Source: Rickettsiales bacterium
Lineage (GTDB): Bacteria > Pseudomonadota > Alphaproteobacteria > Rickettsiales > Anaplasmataceae
Assembly: GCA_031266615.1 (NCBI GenBank)
Contig: JAISAR010000070.1
Location: 1-20,777, forward strand
Length of the DNA stretch: 20,777 bases
Direction of reading: 5' to 3'
Both the position numbers and the translations under genes were made by a program. Under the pieces are notes generated by a model, which did not search any database, was not told the DNA's origin, and saw nothing but the letters and a program-made list of their open reading frames with translations. Shown here piece by piece: positions 1 through 7,824 of the stretch; position 1 is the stretch's first letter, and each line of letters opens with the position of its first letter.

Positions 1-28
1 GTGAGTTGTTTACTGTTCTCTCAAAAAC

Positions 29-139
29 TTGGCGTCCGGTTCTCTCTTACACCGCTTAATAAGTGAGGTCCAGCTAATGTAGACAAAAAATTATAAAGAC
101 ATGCAGTGTCCATGCTGCAGAAATTAAACATAACACGCC
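29..139 (+). repeat. Degraded copy of the composite intergenic repeat
   Basis: This stretch aligns with the reverse complement of about 1980-2100 and runs in the same direction as the copy at the right end of the window. The best block is around 88-139, where AAAGACATGCAGTG and AATTAAACAT are shared with the other copy and the bases between differ at several positions. The left part (TTGGCGT, then an AT-rich stretch) is more diverged. No convincing gene lies in 1-250; a short minus-strand ORF overlapping the next gene's 3' end shows no family features and was left out. Confidence 0.55.
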
Positions 140-250
140 TTGTTTTATACTGTGCTTTTGTCACTTAATACAAGATTAAAGATAAATTTTAGGCCTAAAA
201 CACCCACAATACTATGATAAGGGGACCGACGAAAGTTGTCAAGTAGTTTT

Positions 251-997
251 TTAACTCCTCCATTCAAAACACTCAAATTGACCGAACGTATGAAACCCCA
301 AGCGCTCATAGATTCGATATCCTGAACCACTTGACGCAGAAAGAGTCGCATATCTTACACCGATTTTTCTAGCAATATCCATAAGATGAGTGATCATTTG
401 GGTGCCATACCCAAGCCCCCTTTTATTTTCTTCTGTTATCAAGCTGAAAATGCCGGATGTGTCACTGTGGATAAAAAGAATAGCAATTACAACGGGAACA
501 TTATCCTCATACCCAACGAACAATTTTTCTTGTTGATTTAGGAGTGGTTCTGTGAGCCTTTCATAAAAGCTACGTGCCGTTGCATCATATGTTTCAAGAA
601 CTTTGATAAAATGTTCAAGTTGATCTCGATTCAATACTTGCTCTATTCTGATAAGTTGGTTGTTTCTGCTTTCAAAATTAGTTAGATCACACAACATAGC
701 ACGCTCTTCAGTTTCGGTAATAAAGCCGTGCCCCAGCAATTTTCGGCTTAATGCTTTTGATTCAATCGATGGACTAATCCACCACGCGAAAGGCTGACCT
801 TTAAATTCGTTTACAACACTTTGAACCTTTTCTGCGTGGTAGTCGCCACAAACGATGTTAAACATCGAAGACCCGAGCCCACAGTTAATTATCGTAAAAG
901 TACGGTCTGTTTTTACACTAAAACCTGCAGCTTCAGGCAGGTATTTGAAGTGACCAAAGGTATTCTGCTTAATTTTCTCCAGCATATTTTTCTTCAT
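251..997 (-). CDS. GNAT-family N-acetyltransferase
   Basis: This is a predicted acetyl-CoA-dependent N-acetyltransferase of unknown substrate, 248 residues long. The C-terminal half (about 160-240) carries the GNAT fold signature. The acetyl-CoA pyrophosphate loop reads R-G-L-G-Y-G at 193-198, after a beta strand ending in LITEE, and the typical YRIYERLGF segment (227-235) lies near the end. The N-terminal half (about 1-150) has no motif I recognise and may be a degenerate second GNAT-like domain, since two-lobed GNAT proteins of this size are common. The ATG at 997 was chosen; an in-frame ATG at 985 is an alternative, and neither has a clear Shine-Dalgarno sequence. It starts 14 bases after the ccmC stop on the same strand, so the two are probably co-transcribed, although no functional link to haem export is evident. 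Small-molecule, antibiotic or protein acetylation are all possible. Confidence 0.8.
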   Translation of the reverse strand: MKKNMLEKIKQNTFGHFKYLPEAAGFSVKTDRTFTIINCGLGSSMFNIVCGDYHAEKVQSVVNEFKGQPFAWWISPSIESKALSRKLLGHGFITETEERAMLCDLTNFESRNNQLIRIEQVLNRDQLEHFIKVLETYDATARSFYERLTEPLLNQQEKLFVGYEDNVPVVIAILFIHSDTSGIFSLITEENKRGLGYGTQMITHLMDIARKIGVRYATLSASSGSGYRIYERLGFHTFGQFECFEWRS

Positions 998-1011
998 GAT
1001 TACGAAACTGT

Positions 1012-1722
1012 CTAATACCGCGCACTAATTTCTCTCTTTATCTTATACAAATTAATCAGGTGAAGTGAATAGAGTATCCATACTACTAAAAAAAATGTGG
1101 CACAAAATATAAACATTGCAATTAACGGCAGCAGTAGAGAACTTTCTATCGCTACTCCACCTTTTCTGAGAATACTTGCTGGCTGGTGGAGAGTAGCCCA
1201 CAAGTTCACGGAAAACTTTACTATGGGGATATTTACGGCACTAAAGATAGCAAATACCGCTGCTGATTTTTTAGCTCTTTCTTCATTATCAAAAGCGCTC
1301 CACAGCGAGAGGTATCCAACGTATAGGAAAAATAAGATCAACATTGAAGTGAGCCTTGCATCCCATACCCACCAAGTGCCCCAGGTTCCTTTTCCCCAGA
1401 TGCTACCTGTGATTAAGCATATTGCAGAAAAGACTGTTCCTGCAGGAGCGGCTGCATGGGCCAAAACGCTAGCAATGCTGTTATTCCACACTAAGGAGAT
1501 GAAACTGAGCGCTGCAATTAACCCATATATTCCGAGAGAAAGCCATGCAGAAGGCACGTGAAGATACATAATTCGCACAATTTCTCCTTGTTTATAATCT
1601 TCTGGAGAGAAGAATAAAGCTAGAAATACTCCAACTAAAAAACATACGAAACACGCAGCTCCAAGCCAAGGCAAAGCTTTTTTGGAAAAATAAGAGAGAT
1701 GTGTAGGTTTTAGTAAAAACAT
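1012..1722 (-). CDS. ccmC: Haem exporter / cytochrome c maturation protein CcmC
   Basis: This is an inner-membrane protein of the System I cytochrome c maturation pathway that presents haem on the periplasmic side for transfer to CcmE. With the ATG at 1722 the product is 236 residues, the usual CcmC size. It has about six hydrophobic segments, the tryptophan-rich motif WGTWWVWD at 114-121 that defines the haem-handling family, and two candidate haem-ligand histidines, H55 (YLHVP) and H179 (TLHQP). The frame stays open to a TTG at 1809, which would add 29 poorly hydrophobic residues; the ATG at 1722 is preceded by a GGAA element and fits the family better. Rickettsiales scatter their ccm genes around the chromosome, so a lone ccmC is expected. 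The GNAT gene follows closely on the same strand. Confidence 0.92.
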   Translation of the reverse strand: MFLLKPTHLSYFSKKALPWLGAACFVCFLVGVFLALFFSPEDYKQGEIVRIMYLHVPSAWLSLGIYGLIAALSFISLVWNNSIASVLAHAAAPAGTVFSAICLITGSIWGKGTWGTWWVWDARLTSMLILFFLYVGYLSLWSAFDNEERAKKSAAVFAIFSAVNIPIVKFSVNLWATLHQPASILRKGGVAIESSLLLPLIAMFIFCATFFLVVWILYSLHLINLYKIKREISARY

Positions 1723-1886
1723 TTGTTCCAACAATAACTGCGTTAAGAATTTATCAGTTAGTTTGAGCTTTATCAACAGGATAGTGCCTATGTTTACATA
1801 GATCAGCAAATTAGCGCAATTTCAGTTACAACTGCACAAGCATTGTGATTTGACCAGCCGTCATCCAATAGAAACGAAAAATTTAC

Positions 1887-1915
1887 TTGACAAGTTCCTC
1901 CAACCCTCTTATAAT
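1887..1915 (+). promoter_or_regulatory. Perfect-consensus sigma-70 promoter without a downstream gene
   Basis: TTGACA at 1887-1892 and TATAAT at 1910-1915 are separated by exactly 17 bases, a full match to the housekeeping promoter consensus. It points to the right, away from ccmC. The next plus-strand gene is ligA, about 1.7 kb away and beyond the oppositely oriented surE. The expected start is near 1922. A chance match of this quality in AT-rich DNA is possible but unlikely. Confidence 0.5.
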
Positions 1916-1921
1916 GAGACT

Positions 1922-2001
1922 GAAGCTATTATTTATCTTTAGTCTGTGCAGATTAAATGAGAAAAAAACTTAGCATATTTGGCGTCTCATGTTTAATTTT
2001 T
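1922..2001 (+). ncRNA. Candidate small RNA (hypothetical)
   Basis: This is the interval between the start predicted from the promoter at 1887-1915 and a terminator-like structure. ATTAAATGAGA at 1952-1962 can pair with TCTCA (1985-1989) and TTTAAT (1992-1997), with a two-base bulge and a loop of about 22 bases. Five T's follow at 1997-2001. The transcript would be about 80 bases. It matches no RNA family I know; the conserved hallmarks of RNase P RNA, SRP RNA and tmRNA are absent. The large loop makes the terminator weak, and the right half lies inside the dispersed repeat. The call is inference only. Confidence 0.2.
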
Positions 2002-2347
2002 CGCACTATGTGCACTGCATGTCTTTTTAAAACTTCTGTTTTTTTACCTATACAAGCTCAAACGCGCTTATAAGTCGTTTAAGACATCAAAAACGCCAAT
2101 ATCATAAGATAGATAGTGAATAACTAGCTACTCGGGGTTTCTTTTGCTTTTTTTCTGCTTAGTGAGTTTCTTAAACGTTTATGGCTAAGGTTAAGTTGCA
2201 TTAAAAAGCAGCTAAGTCGCACTTATTAAGCGTTTAAGATAAAGAAACGCCAACATTTCGACACAAAAGTAAATAACTAGCCACCAACGGGGCTTCTTTT
2301 GCTTTTTTTCTTCGCTTGGTAAGTTTCTTAAATATTTATTACTAAGG
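1980..2347 (-). repeat. Composite intergenic repeat with two tandem units
   Basis: This gene-free stretch is a long dispersed repeat; an inverted copy lies at the right end of the window and a decayed one at the left end. It contains two related units of about 125 bases, near 2068-2190 and 2221-2347. Each starts with a TTAAG/CGTTTAAG-type segment and AACGCCAA. Each then has AATAACTAGC, CTTTTGCTTTTTTTC, a GTAAGTTTCTTAAA-like segment, and ends in CTAAGG. Stop codons occur in all frames and nothing looks coding. Confidence 0.75.
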
Positions 2348-2481
2348 TAGTATCCTGGATCCCAGTATCAAGTACTGGGATGACAAGAAAAGGAGGCACT
2401 GGAATGACAGGAGGGGGCTACTTGGATGACACCCTGCTAGGCTACTTGGGTGACAAGAAGAGGATCTACCTACATGACACC
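2348..2481. repeat. Degenerate 22-24-bp tandem repeat with a 9-bp hairpin
   Basis: About five imperfect units lie in tandem (starting near 2373, 2395, 2418, 2442 and 2466), built around the core ACTTGGATGACA with variants such as ACTGGGATGACA and ACTTGGGTGACA. Just before and overlapping the first unit is a perfect hairpin, ATCCCAGTA (2359-2367) with TACTGGGAT (2373-2381). The block GCTACTTGGATGACACC recurs inverted near 20427-20443 in the right-end repeat. A minus-strand ORF across this block is low-complexity read-through and is not called. Confidence 0.65.
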
Positions 2482-2557
2482 ACTTTTGCTTCAATATTTG
2501 CAAATTAACCATGTTCCTAAATAGATACCAAAGTTTTGAATCTAAACACAACCTCAA

Positions 2558-2621
2558 TTCGCACCTAAAAAGGTGCGAAACAGGAGGTATTATGTCTAAT
2601 AGCCACATATTATTCGGCTAA
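2558..2621 (+). other. Hairpin, strong ribosome-binding site and nine-codon ORF
   Basis: TTCGCACC (2558-2565) and GGTGCGAA (2572-2579) form a perfect 8-bp stem with a TAAAAA loop. AGGAGG follows at 2582-2587, and an ATG at 2592 opens a nine-codon ORF (MSNSHILFG) ending in TAA at 2619-2621. The gap between AGGAGG and the ATG is four bases, slightly short. It could be a leader peptide, the stump of a lost gene, or chance. Read on the minus strand, the same hairpin lies about 65 bases past the surE stop but lacks a U-run, so it is a poor terminator. Confidence 0.3.
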
Positions 2622-2643
2622 TAAAAGATTTGCAAACGTTTTT

Positions 2644-3396
2644 TCAATTAACTATGGAAAAAAATTTGTCTGCGTGAGAATTTTTCATAGCATTCAACGT
2701 ATCATAATCTGTAAAATCTAATTTTATTGGTGTGATAGTGATAAATCCTTCTTTGATTTTACCTACACTACCACTACCTGAGTGTTCTCGAGACCAGTTT
2801 AAGCTTAAAGAGCCATCTGAATTTTCAGTAAAGGTTAAATCTCCATCAATGTTATATTCACCTTGCTCAACAAACTCTATTCCTTTTACTTTTTCCACAG
2901 CAGGAAGATTTACACTCATCGCTATATTTTTAGGCCAGCCAATTTCAACTAGTTTAGCAATAACCTTTGGTGCAAAAACCTTTGTATTGTGCCAGTTTAT
3001 CCCATTATGATATACTTGGCTTAGCGCAATAGAAGGTATAGATCTTGCAGCGCCTTCCATAACAGCACCAATTGTTCCTGAATAACAAACGTCGTCTCCA
3101 ACGTTTGATCCAATATTTACTCCAGATAATATTAAATCTGGCTTTTTATCCATGATCTTATTCAGCGCAATAATAACACAATCTGCAGGGGTACCAGATA
3201 CACTGAATTCCTTTTTACTACGTTGGTTTACTCTAATAGATTGATTTATTGGGTAGTCAAGAGATCTTGCTGCTCCACTTCTGTCAGTATCTGGTGCCAC
3301 TACCCATATTTCTGATGCAAAATTTTGTGCAACCTCTTTGAGTAATTTTATTCCTTCACTTTCAAAACCATCATCATTTGTTATTAATATTATCAT
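2644..3396 (-). CDS. surE: 5'/3'-nucleotidase SurE
   Basis: This is a metal-dependent nucleoside-monophosphate phosphatase of the cytoplasm, with 5'- and 3'-nucleotidase and often exopolyphosphatase activity in studied relatives. The product is 250 residues from the ATG at 3396, giving the usual SurE start MIILITNDDG. The metal ligands are visible as D8, D9, S40 (in DTDRSGAARS) and N94, the last within the signature SGVNIGSNVG...YSGTIGAVMEG. The frame is open to a TTG at 3417 that would add seven residues ahead of the conserved start, so it was not used. The gene diverges from ligA across about 220 bases. Length and motifs are complete, and nothing suggests loss of function. Confidence 0.95.
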   Translation of the reverse strand: MIILITNDDGFESEGIKLLKEVAQNFASEIWVVAPDTDRSGAARSLDYPINQSIRVNQRSKKEFSVSGTPADCVIIALNKIMDKKPDLILSGVNIGSNVGDDVCYSGTIGAVMEGAARSIPSIALSQVYHNGINWHNTKVFAPKVIAKLVEIGWPKNIAMSVNLPAVEKVKGIEFVEQGEYNIDGDLTFTENSDGSLSLNWSREHSGSGSVGKIKEGFITITPIKLDFTDYDTLNAMKNSHADKFFSIVN

Positions 3397-3552
3397 ATGA
3401 AATTTTATATAGCTCAAAAGTTATGATAAATAATTCTGGTCACTGGTTGCAAATAAATATATCGCTTTTACCTACTTTCAATCATCTGCAGCTTCTATTG
3501 ATTTTCTAGTACTTTACCTTTACTATGTATTAAATTCATGAAAATTCACAAC

Positions 3553-3582
3553 TTGACGAGAAAATTAATATGATTCCATATT
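3553..3582 (+). promoter_or_regulatory. Possible ligA promoter
   Basis: TTGACG at 3553-3558 and CATATT at 3577-3582 are separated by 18 bases, 35 bases before the ligA ATG. The -35 is good (5 of 6) and the -10 weaker (4 of 6). The match is modest, in an AT-rich spacer where such matches arise by chance. Confidence 0.3.
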
Positions 3583-3616
3583 TGTGCACTAGTTCCAGTG
3601 TTGGGGATAATTGTAT

Positions 3617-5653
3617 ATGATTAATTTGGAAAATTTGAGACGAGAACTTGCTAAATTGCAAATGCAGATAGATTATCATGATGTCTTATACCACCAAAAA
3701 AACAAGCCGGAAATCACTGATGCTAAATATGATGAGCTAAAGCGAAAGTTAACTGAGATAAAGGAACAACTTCCAGGAATTCATGCAACACAAGATAGTG
3801 TTGGTGCTGCACCCGATGAGAGATTTTCCAAAGTGGAACATCAAGAACCCATGCTTTCTCTTGAGAATGCTTATGATGAAGAAGGTGTGGAGAGGTTTTT
3901 ATCTAAAGTAAAGAGGTTTTTAATTGAGGATGAAATAGAAATATTATGTGAGCTAAAAATTGATGGACTGTCGTTTTCTGCAATTTATGAGGATGGAAGG
4001 TTTGCTAAAGCTGCAACTCGAGGCGACGGTTTTGCAGGAGAAGATGTCACCTACAATGTAGCAACAATAAAAGGCTTCCCTAAATTTTTGCAAGGTGTGC
4101 AAGGAAGGCTAGAAGTAAGGGGGGAAATATATATCAGTAACAGTGACTTTTTAAAGCTAAATGAAAACAATGAGTTTGCCAATCCTCGAAATGCGGCTGC
4201 TGGTTCTCTGAAGCAATTGGATGCGAACGTTACAGCAAGCAGACAACTTAGATATTTTGCTTATTCTTTGATTGGTGGAACGGAAAAAAGCCAAAGTGAA
4301 GTACTAGAGAGACTTGAGGAACTTGGCTTTTGCGTAAATGAGCATCGGTTCTTAACAAGCAGTTTGAATGGAATGCTGAAGTTCTATAACGAGATCTATG
4401 ATCGTCGCTATAACTTGGATTATGATATTGATGGAATAGTCTACAAAGTCAATGATTTGGTGCTGCAAAATCGTCTAGGAAGCACCCATAAAGCACCACG
4501 CTCAGCACTTGCGTACAAATTTTCTGCGGTTTATGCAAAGACAAAGCTAAACAAGATATTTATACAAGTAGGTAGAACAGGGGTTTTAACTCCTGTTGCA
4601 GATTTAGTGCCAGTCAATATTGGTGGAGTGTTAGTCAGTAGGGCGAGCCTGCATAACCAAGATGAGATAAAACGTAAAGACATAAGGGAAGGAGATATTG
4701 TAACAATCAAAAGGGCAGGGGACGTGATTCCTCAAATTGTTAGAGTAGATAAAGGTTCTCGTCATACGGATGCACCTGAATTTGTATTTCCTGAAGTATG
4801 CCCTGAATGTGGTAGTGAAGTGCAGATTGAGGGGGCGGCAATAAGGTGCCCTGAGGAATTTACCTGCAGAGCTCAAATAATAGAAAAACTGAAGCATTTT
4901 GTATCGAAAGATGCATTTGACATTGTTGGCCTTGGTGAAAAGCAGATAAAGTTTTTTTATGACCTTGGTTTGGTAAAGCAAATCCCAGATATTTTTATCT
5001 TAGAAGAAAAATTAAATGAATTTAATCTGGAAGAACAGTCTGGCTGGGGCGAGAAATCAATAACTAATTTATTAAATGCTATACAAAGCAGAAAGGTAAT
5101 AACTCTAGATAGGTTTATATTTTCTTTGGGTATTAGATTTATTGGCCAAGTTGCAGCAGCATTGCTTGCAAATTATTATGTCTCTTATGATAACTGGTAT
5201 AGCTCGATGATCAAACTGCTATCAAATGATGCTGAGATAGATATAGATGGTGCAGAGAAGAAAGCAGCCAAATCTTTTAGTGATGAGCTAGTAGGTATAG
5301 ATGGCATAGGAGAAAAAGTGGCTAAATCTTTGGAATCATTTTTTTCTAAGGAACACAACATCAAAATGTTGAAGGATCTTACTGATTATCTTCAAATTCT
5401 GCCTGTCAGCTCCAACTCTAGCGATTCTGTGTTGAACAGTAAAGTTATAGTGTTTACCGGCAAACTACTTACTATGAGTAGAGGAGAGGCAAAAGTAAGA
5501 GCCAAGGCTCTAGGAGCAAAAATCAGCTCAAATCTTTCTGCTAAAACTGACTACCTAATTGCAGGAGAAGATCCAGGATCCAAATATAAAAAGGCAGTGG
5601 AATTAGGTATAGAAATTTTAGATGAAAAGCAGTGGCACAAAATGATAAATTAG
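3617..5653 (+). CDS. ligA: NAD-dependent DNA ligase LigA
   Basis: This enzyme seals nicks in duplex DNA using NAD+ and joins Okazaki fragments during replication and repair. It has 678 residues, close to the 671 of E. coli, with all domains in order. There is an N-terminal Ia domain, then the adenylation domain with catalytic K114 (ELKIDG), TRGDG at 134-138, DGIVYK at 272-277 and the KFS motif at 301-303. An OB fold, a four-cysteine zinc finger (C395, C398, C411, C417), helix-hairpin-helix segments and a C-terminal BRCT domain (about 605-678) follow. The ATG at 3617 was chosen over an upstream in-frame TTG at 3611 because a GGGGAT ribosome-binding site lies eight bases before it. It is single-gene on the plus strand and converges on ruvC. 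Confidence 0.97.
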   Translation: MINLENLRRELAKLQMQIDYHDVLYHQKNKPEITDAKYDELKRKLTEIKEQLPGIHATQDSVGAAPDERFSKVEHQEPMLSLENAYDEEGVERFLSKVKRFLIEDEIEILCELKIDGLSFSAIYEDGRFAKAATRGDGFAGEDVTYNVATIKGFPKFLQGVQGRLEVRGEIYISNSDFLKLNENNEFANPRNAAAGSLKQLDANVTASRQLRYFAYSLIGGTEKSQSEVLERLEELGFCVNEHRFLTSSLNGMLKFYNEIYDRRYNLDYDIDGIVYKVNDLVLQNRLGSTHKAPRSALAYKFSAVYAKTKLNKIFIQVGRTGVLTPVADLVPVNIGGVLVSRASLHNQDEIKRKDIREGDIVTIKRAGDVIPQIVRVDKGSRHTDAPEFVFPEVCPECGSEVQIEGAAIRCPEEFTCRAQIIEKLKHFVSKDAFDIVGLGEKQIKFFYDLGLVKQIPDIFILEEKLNEFNLEEQSGWGEKSITNLLNAIQSRKVITLDRFIFSLGIRFIGQVAAALLANYYVSYDNWYSSMIKLLSNDAEIDIDGAEKKAAKSFSDELVGIDGIGEKVAKSLESFFSKEHNIKMLKDLTDYLQILPVSSNSSDSVLNSKVIVFTGKLLTMSRGEAKVRAKALGAKISSNLSAKTDYLIAGEDPGSKYKKAVELGIEILDEKQWHKMIN

Positions 5654-5678
5654 GAAGTGTCTAAATGACCATACCTCT

Positions 5679-5718
5679 GAGATAGCGCGCAGCCTTTTTA
5701 GGGCATCTTGTCTATCTC
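5679..5718. terminator. Possible bidirectional terminator between ligA and ruvC
   Basis: In the 90-base gap between the convergent ligA and ruvC genes, GAGATAG (5679-5685) and CTATCTC (5712-5718) can pair around an inner GCC/GGC pairing with a TTTTTA loop. No T-run follows on either side, so this is a weak call based mainly on position. Confidence 0.2.
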
Positions 5719-5743
5719 GTTCTACCATTCCGCTGCACAAAAA

Positions 5744-6232
5744 CTATCCCATAAAACATGAATCTTTCATATGAGCATGACAAATTGCTATAGCAAGAGC
5801 ATCAGCAGCATGGTGACATTTTATATTTAAATTTTTAACTATCTGTTTCACCATAAATATAACTTGATCTTTGTCGGCATGGCCATTTCCAGTAATGCTT
5901 TTCTTTATATAGTTTGCATCATATTCATTTATAGTTAACCCTGCTATCTCCAATGATAAAATTACGACCCCTCTCGCATATCCCAAAGTTAGCGAAGATT
6001 TAGGATTCTTATTAACGAAAACTTTCTCCACCGCAGCTTCACTTGGAGAATATAAAGAAATTACTTTTTTTAACTGTCCGAAAATTATGTGCAGACGTTC
6101 ACCTATGCTGAGCTTACTGTCAGTTGATATGGTCCCACTTTCCAGAAACTCAATATTACTTTTCTCACTCAGATTGATAATAGCCCATCCGGTTTTACTT
6201 ATTCCCGGATCGAGACCTATTATTTTAACCAC
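5744..6232 (-). CDS. ruvC: Holliday junction resolvase RuvC
   Basis: This endonuclease cuts four-way DNA junctions symmetrically and works with RuvAB in recombinational repair. The product is 162 residues, the family norm. The acidic metal-binding residues of the RNase H-like fold are visible: D8 in GLDPG, E69 in AAVEKVF and D144 in HHAADALAIA, with H140/H141 beside it. The start is a GTG at 6232 that directly abuts the ctaE stop (TAG followed by GTG). No good Shine-Dalgarno sequence is visible, so translation may depend on coupling to ctaE. The pairing of a repair gene with an oxidase subunit reflects genome layout rather than shared function. Confidence 0.95.
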   Translation of the reverse strand: MVKIIGLDPGISKTGWAIINLSEKSNIEFLESGTISTDSKLSIGERLHIIFGQLKKVISLYSPSEAAVEKVFVNKNPKSSLTLGYARGVVILSLEIAGLTINEYDANYIKKSITGNGHADKDQVIFMVKQIVKNLNIKCHHAADALAIAICHAHMKDSCFMG

Positions 6233-7060
6233 CTAAAAAACACTCAGCCAATAAATAAATACAAACAAAAATATCCAGACCACATCTACAAAGTGCCAAT
6301 ACCAGGAAGCAAATTCAAAGCATAAATGGTCTTGAGGTGTAAATTGATCTTTCCGAGCCCTGAACAAACATACTGATAAAAATATTATCCCTATTATAAC
6401 GTGTGCGCAGTGAAACCCAGTAATCATATAAAAATTGGACGCATAGATCAGCTTTTCTCCTGTTTCTTGTAGAGAAAAACTCGCCTCATGATACTCCATA
6501 GCTTGCACTATTATAAAAAATACCCCAAGCAATATAGTCGTTGATAGCATTTTAATCATGCTCTTTTTATCATTTTCAAGTAGAGAGTGATGTGCCCAGT
6601 TAATAGTTGTACCAGAAAGCAACAATATTAACGTATTCATAAATGGCAATGACCACGGATCAGGCGGCAAAATTCCCTCAGGAGGCCATTCAACCCTTTT
6701 TGTAGGAGAAAATGCTTCAAATGAAAAAACCGGGTCAAGCCAGGCTTTAAAGAATGAACAAAAGAACGCTATAAAAAATACAACTTCTGAAAGGATAAAT
6801 AAGTACATTGCAACCTTAAGTCCATTTTTTACAATGGCAGTATGGCATTTATCGTAAATAGCTTCTTTTATTACATCCCTCCACCAATAAAATAACACCC
6901 CTGATACCGCAGAGATTCCTAAAATTAAACTAAGTATTCCAAAAACCTGTCTATGGAGGGTGCCAACTAACCCAAGCGCAAGAATAAGAATTGCCGCTGA
7001 TATAACAATTGGCCAAGGACTTGGGTCCACTAAATGAAAATCATGTTCTTTACTTTTCAT
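6233..7060 (-). CDS. ctaE: Cytochrome c oxidase subunit III
   Basis: This is the third core subunit of the aa3-type terminal oxidase in the inner membrane; it stabilises the proton-uptake path of subunit I and binds no metal. It is 275 residues long with seven hydrophobic helices. Family landmarks are the short cytoplasmic N-terminus HDFHLVDPSPWP, the conserved acidic residue E92 in LSEVVFFIAFF, the WPPEGI/PDPW loop, NWAHHSLLE, and the C-terminal FEFASWYWHFVDVVWIFLF. The ATG at 7060 is preceded by GAAG. The other oxidase subunits are not in this window. ruvC begins immediately after its stop, and tenA-like 1 lies 47 bases upstream on the same strand. Confidence 0.96.
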   Translation of the reverse strand: MKSKEHDFHLVDPSPWPIVISAAILILALGLVGTLHRQVFGILSLILGISAVSGVLFYWWRDVIKEAIYDKCHTAIVKNGLKVAMYLFILSEVVFFIAFFCSFFKAWLDPVFSFEAFSPTKRVEWPPEGILPPDPWSLPFMNTLILLLSGTTINWAHHSLLENDKKSMIKMLSTTILLGVFFIIVQAMEYHEASFSLQETGEKLIYASNFYMITGFHCAHVIIGIIFLSVCLFRARKDQFTPQDHLCFEFASWYWHFVDVVWIFLFVFIYWLSVF

Positions 7061-7107
7061 ACCATCTTCAAAAATACGTATTAAGCATACAAATTAGCTC
7101 AAAATTG

Positions 7108-7767
7108 TCAATGTTCCTTAGGCACTTGATTGAATTTTGAAACATTATATGCGCTGTTCCAAAAGTCCAACTCAAATTGTGCACTGATTCCAAATAATTC
7201 AAGCATTCTGCTTCTTTCATTTGCCCCTACTTTTTGGCAATATTCATCAACAATACTCTCTAAAGCAGTGCATCCATACTCTATTAAACTACTGCTGCAA
7301 AAATCAAACCAATCTTTATACCTGTTATTTTTCTTGAATCTATTTTTCATAGTATCAATGACAGTCTTGTATATAAACATACAAGAATACAAAACTGTTA
7401 CAGCTTCATAGGTATCACTATACGAGATGGATAAAAGAAAATTGGTAAAGTTGAAACATGCAGGAGATTTTTTTCCACGTCTTATACCATATATAGTAAA
7501 GTAGCGATCATACAAGAATTTATTAGCAGCTATTGACCCTTGTGCCACTTTAGCAAGTAGGACCATGTTATCACGACCTTCTATTCTAGATGCGATAATT
7601 AATATGGTACGAACATAGTCATCCAAAAATAATGCATCCTGTTGGATATAGAACTTAAAACTCTCTATATTTAAAGTGCTGTTCATCAGTTCAACATTAA
7701 AAGGATGATCAATTATATCTCTTAAAAGGTTTGATCCATAACAGCTCTTAATTATACTGCTGAACAT
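7108..7767 (-). CDS. TenA-like protein 1 (thiaminase II / TENA-THI-4 family)
   Basis: A 219-residue all-helical TenA-family protein. Studied TenA enzymes hydrolyse thiamine or, more usually, the breakdown product aminopyrimidine, to salvage HMP for thiamine synthesis. The family start HPFNVELMNSTL (21-32) and QQD motif are present. By eye-alignment to B. subtilis TenA, the acidic residue D44, the nucleophile C129 (YSCMFIY) and E199 (FELDFW) are kept. The active-site tyrosines appear changed: F47 replaces Tyr47, F (in FTNFLL) replaces Tyr112, and C157 replaces Tyr163. The ATG at 7767 has no clear ribosome-binding site. The gene lies 57 bases after its paralog, with about 40% identity over the N-terminal part. 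The substrate may differ from classical TenA, or the protein may be decaying. Confidence 0.85.
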   Translation of the reverse strand: MFSSIIKSCYGSNLLRDIIDHPFNVELMNSTLNIESFKFYIQQDALFLDDYVRTILIIASRIEGRDNMVLLAKVAQGSIAANKFLYDRYFTIYGIRRGKKSPACFNFTNFLLSISYSDTYEAVTVLYSCMFIYKTVIDTMKNRFKKNNRYKDWFDFCSSSLIEYGCTALESIVDEYCQKVGANERSRMLELFGISAQFELDFWNSAYNVSKFNQVPKEH

Positions 7768-7824
7768 ATAAAATCAAAAAATTTAAGTTTCTGATGTGAG
7801 TAATTCACTGCTAACATCCTTTAA

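Noticed and set aside
145..351. 68-residue minus-strand ORF overlapping the GNAT gene
   Set aside because: It is in another frame of the GNAT 3' end and continues into repeat DNA.
1097..1561. 154-residue plus-strand ORF opposite ccmC
   Set aside because: It is antisense to ccmC, whose motifs and length are complete; no independent support.
2342..2608. 88-residue minus-strand ORF
   Set aside because: It reads through the tandem TGACA repeat and hairpin, is rich in Ser, Cys, His and Leu, and shows no family features.
2041..2640. CRISPR array in the repeat-rich gene-free region
   Set aside because: Units are degenerate and contiguous with no regular unique spacers, and no cas gene is present.
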